DNA of 64,000 bases from Desulfobacula sp. (GTDB lineage: Bacteria; Desulfobacterota; Desulfobacteria; Desulfobacterales; Desulfobacteraceae), in contig NZ_JAQYWD010000022.1 in the NCBI RefSeq assembly GCF_030145145.1, positions 1 to 64,000 on the forward strand, read 5' to 3'. The translations under genes were made by a program, and so were the position numbers. Each line of letters begins with the position of its first letter. Position 1 is the first letter of the stretch. Under the pieces are notes generated by a model. It was not told the origin of the DNA. It ran no database searches and saw only the letters and a list, made by a program, of their open reading frames with translations. Below, one piece after another: positions 62,330-64,000 of this stretch.

Positions 62330-63529
62330 TTATCCCATTTTTTCAATCACATGATCAATGAGGATATCCGCCACCTTATCTTTTTCGATTAAAGGGATGT
62401 CAAATGAGGACCCATCCCTGAAAAAAAGTTTAACCTTGTTGGTATCGGCCTTGAATCCGGAATCAGATGATCCCACCAGATTGGCAGCAATCATATCCAG
62501 ATTCTTTTTTTCCATTTTTAACAGGGCATTTTTTTCAAGGTCATCGGTTTCTGCTGCAAATCCCACCAGGAACTGATCACTTGTCTTGTTTTGACCAATG
62601 CGCTTTAAAATATCAGGGTTTTCCGTCATGGCAATGGAAAGGTCTTTGGTGTTGTCTTGTTTCTTTATTTTGCTGGTTTTCGGATCAAGGGGTTTATAAT
62701 CCGCCACTGCGGCAACCTTGATGATAATATCGGCGGATTCCAGGTTGGCCAGCATTTGATCCGCCATTTGTTCACAGGTTTCCACATCAATCCGTTCAAC
62801 ATTGACTGGCGGGGCGAGGGCAACAGGACCTGAGACCAGGGTCACCTGCCCGCCTCTTTTTTCTGCTGCCCGGGCAATGGCATATCCCATTTTTCCGGAC
62901 GAATGGTTGCTGATAAACCTGACGGGATCAATGGCTTCAACCGTGGGACCTGCGGAAACAAGCACTTTTTTACCCGTTAAATCTTTTGGGGTCAGCATGG
63001 CCTCAACCCTGTCAAAAATAAACCAGGGTTCGGGCAGCCGTCCGGCACCCACTGTTTTACAGGCCAGTACCCCGGCATCCGGATCAAGAATATGCCATCC
63101 GTCTGTTTCAAGAATATCCAGATTCCGTTGTACCCGGATGTTTTGATACATATCCGTATTCATGGAGGGACAAATCATCACCGGTGCCGTGACTGCCAGC
63201 AATGTAGTGGACAGGGCATCATCGGCAATACCATGGGCAAGCTTTGCAATGGTATTTGCCGTTGCAGGGGCAATAATAGCCGCATCTGCACGGGTGGCAA
63301 GATCAATGTGCTTTACAGAAGATTCCGTATCAAAGTACAGATCAGACAGCACCTGATTTTCAGACAACACTTCAAAGGTTGTTTTACCCACAAATTTTTG
63401 GGCATTGTCTGTCATGATGACCGTCACGTCGGCGCCGGCTTTCTTTAACAGCCGCAACAGCTCAACTGCCTTATAGGCAGCGATGCCACCGGTAACTCCC
63501 AGAAGGATATGTTTATCTTTAACCCTCAT
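62330..63529 (-). CDS. coaBC: Bifunctional phosphopantothenoylcysteine decarboxylase/synthetase CoaBC
   Basis: The product is 399 aa. The N-terminal flavoprotein CoaC has ILLGVTGGIAAYKA, the active PxMN motif CPSMNTDMYQN and the Cys in LACKTVGAGR. The C-terminal CoaB domain starts KVLVSAGPTVEAIDPVRFISNHSSGKMGYAIA. It makes phosphopantetheine for coenzyme A. Its ATG at 63529 overlaps the stop of the upstream lipoprotein gene by one base (TAATG). Confidence 0.97.
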   Translation of the reverse strand: MRVKDKHILLGVTGGIAAYKAVELLRLLKKAGADVTVIMTDNAQKFVGKTTFEVLSENQVLSDLYFDTESSVKHIDLATRADAAIIAPATANTIAKLAHGIADDALSTTLLAVTAPVMICPSMNTDMYQNIRVQRNLDILETDGWHILDPDAGVLACKTVGAGRLPEPWFIFDRVEAMLTPKDLTGKKVLVSAGPTVEAIDPVRFISNHSSGKMGYAIARAAEKRGGQVTLVSGPVALAPPVNVERIDVETCEQMADQMLANLESADIIIKVAAVADYKPLDPKTSKIKKQDNTKDLSIAMTENPDILKRIGQNKTSDQFLVGFAAETDDLEKNALLKMEKKNLDMIAANLVGSSDSGFKADTNKVKLFFRDGSSFDIPLIEKDKVADILIDHVIEKMG

Positions 63530-64000
63530 TATTCAACCAGATTTGTCTCGGAAAGTCCGGTTCCTCCCAAAACAGTTGGGGCCACCCCCACCTCAACATA
63601 GGTATACATCTGCTCCTCCCGAATGGTAATCACCGAAGTTCTTGAGGGTTTTTGAAAAACCATGATCGTGGCACCGGGAGACTTGATCTGGCTGACAATC
63701 GTCCAATTGTCTTTTTGCATATTATTATTGAAAAAATGAAACAGGGATTGTCGCTTTACCCGACCCTTGAGTGTAAGGATGCCCGAGGTAAATCCGGGGG
63801 TGGACACCACAACCGTCCTGTTTTTTACAATTGAAAGCTCCATGGGAACCAGCACATCCTCAAAATCATAATAACTTGCAGTGGTTTTTTGGGACGTGGC
63901 CTGTTCGCCTGAAATCCGACCGTCTTCAGGTTTTTTTGAACCTGTATTCCCCATACATCCGGAAATAAAAAAAGCCAGCAACACAAGTGCCAGGATATTA
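63529..64000 (-). CDS. Lipoprotein of unknown function (5' end outside window)
   Basis: The frame is open to the window edge. The visible part begins NILALVLLAFFISGCMGN: a lipobox (FISGC) after a hydrophobic signal segment, so the start lies beyond 64000. The mature ~145-aa part is a beta-rich domain (SIVKNRTVVVSTPGFTSGILTLKGRVKRQSLFHFFNNNM, WTIVSQIKSPGATIMVFQKPS). Lipoproteins like this commonly precede coaBC in Desulfobacterota-type genomes, possibly from memory only. Ends one base inside coaBC. Not recognised further. Confidence 0.8.
   Translation of the reverse strand, partial: NILALVLLAFFISGCMGNTGSKKPEDGRISGEQATSQKTTASYYDFEDVLVPMELSIVKNRTVVVSTPGFTSGILTLKGRVKRQSLFHFFNNNMQKDNWTIVSQIKSPGATIMVFQKPSRTSVITIREEQMYTYVEVGVAPTVLGGTGLSETNLVE

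Overview
The window reads as chromosomal DNA of a sulfate-reducing-type member of the Desulfobacterota, probably Desulfobacteraceae-like. This is inferred from gene content: several [4Fe-4S] and CCG-domain redox proteins, a NIL/ferredoxin gene coupled to mnmA, an EF-G of the mitochondrial EFG1/spdEFG1 type, and a long hslVU-arginine-coaBC run. Base composition is moderately AT-rich, except for a visibly more GC-rich pair of 2-oxoacid dehydrogenase E1 genes near 45.6-47.5 kb. No rRNA and no CRISPR array were seen. Two tRNA genes (Gly-GCC and Cys-GCA) are present.

Layout. 0-6.5 kb: a class III nucleotide cyclase, a PrpF-like isomerase convergent with a fumarate-reductase-type flavoprotein, an FAD/NAD(P) oxidoreductase and a stand-alone cyclic-nucleotide-binding protein. 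6.5-12.3 kb: an accessory block bounded by two copies of a palindromic dispersed repeat. It holds an intact ISAs1-family insertion sequence (terminal inverted repeats plus a perfect 10-bp target duplication), a large protein with a degenerate class II fructose-bisphosphatase (GlpX) fold, and an unrecognised 489-498 aa protein. 12.3-19 kb: a PEBP protein, an HdrD/GlpC-like Fe-S protein, and an operon FecR -> OmpA-like lipoprotein -> CHASE2/metallo-beta-lactamase/double cNMP-binding sensor. 19-41.6 kb: mostly housekeeping genes (rsmG, EF-G, mnmA, mtaB, dnaE, guaB, yqgE, manC) mixed with fusion proteins (acyltransferase-hydrolase, ArsR-methyltransferase) and a dynamin-like GTPase.

41.6-52.5 kb is an eroded, mobile region. 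It holds a third repeat copy, an IS1634-type transposase remnant, a truncated arsR next to a probable transporter remnant, the E1 alpha/beta gene pair without E2/E3, remnants of a cyclase/TPR gene with an in-frame stop, an ICMT-NUDIX fusion and an old-yellow-enzyme gene. From 52.5 kb to the end everything is on the minus strand: the tRNA pair, then (in transcription order from the right edge) a partial lipoprotein gene, coaBC, a degenerate uracil-DNA glycosylase-like gene, xerC, hslV, hslU, argB, argD, argF, argH, an LptM-like lipoprotein, folK and a small transaldolase. They are tightly spaced with several stop/start overlaps, so probably one long transcription unit.

Best candidates for undescribed biology are the inactive-looking GlpX-fold protein with its convergent orphan neighbour between two repeat copies, the CHASE2-MBL-cNMP sensor operon, the NIL-ferredoxin/mnmA coupling and the dispersed palindromic repeat family. 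All are sequence readings or inferences. No database search was possible.
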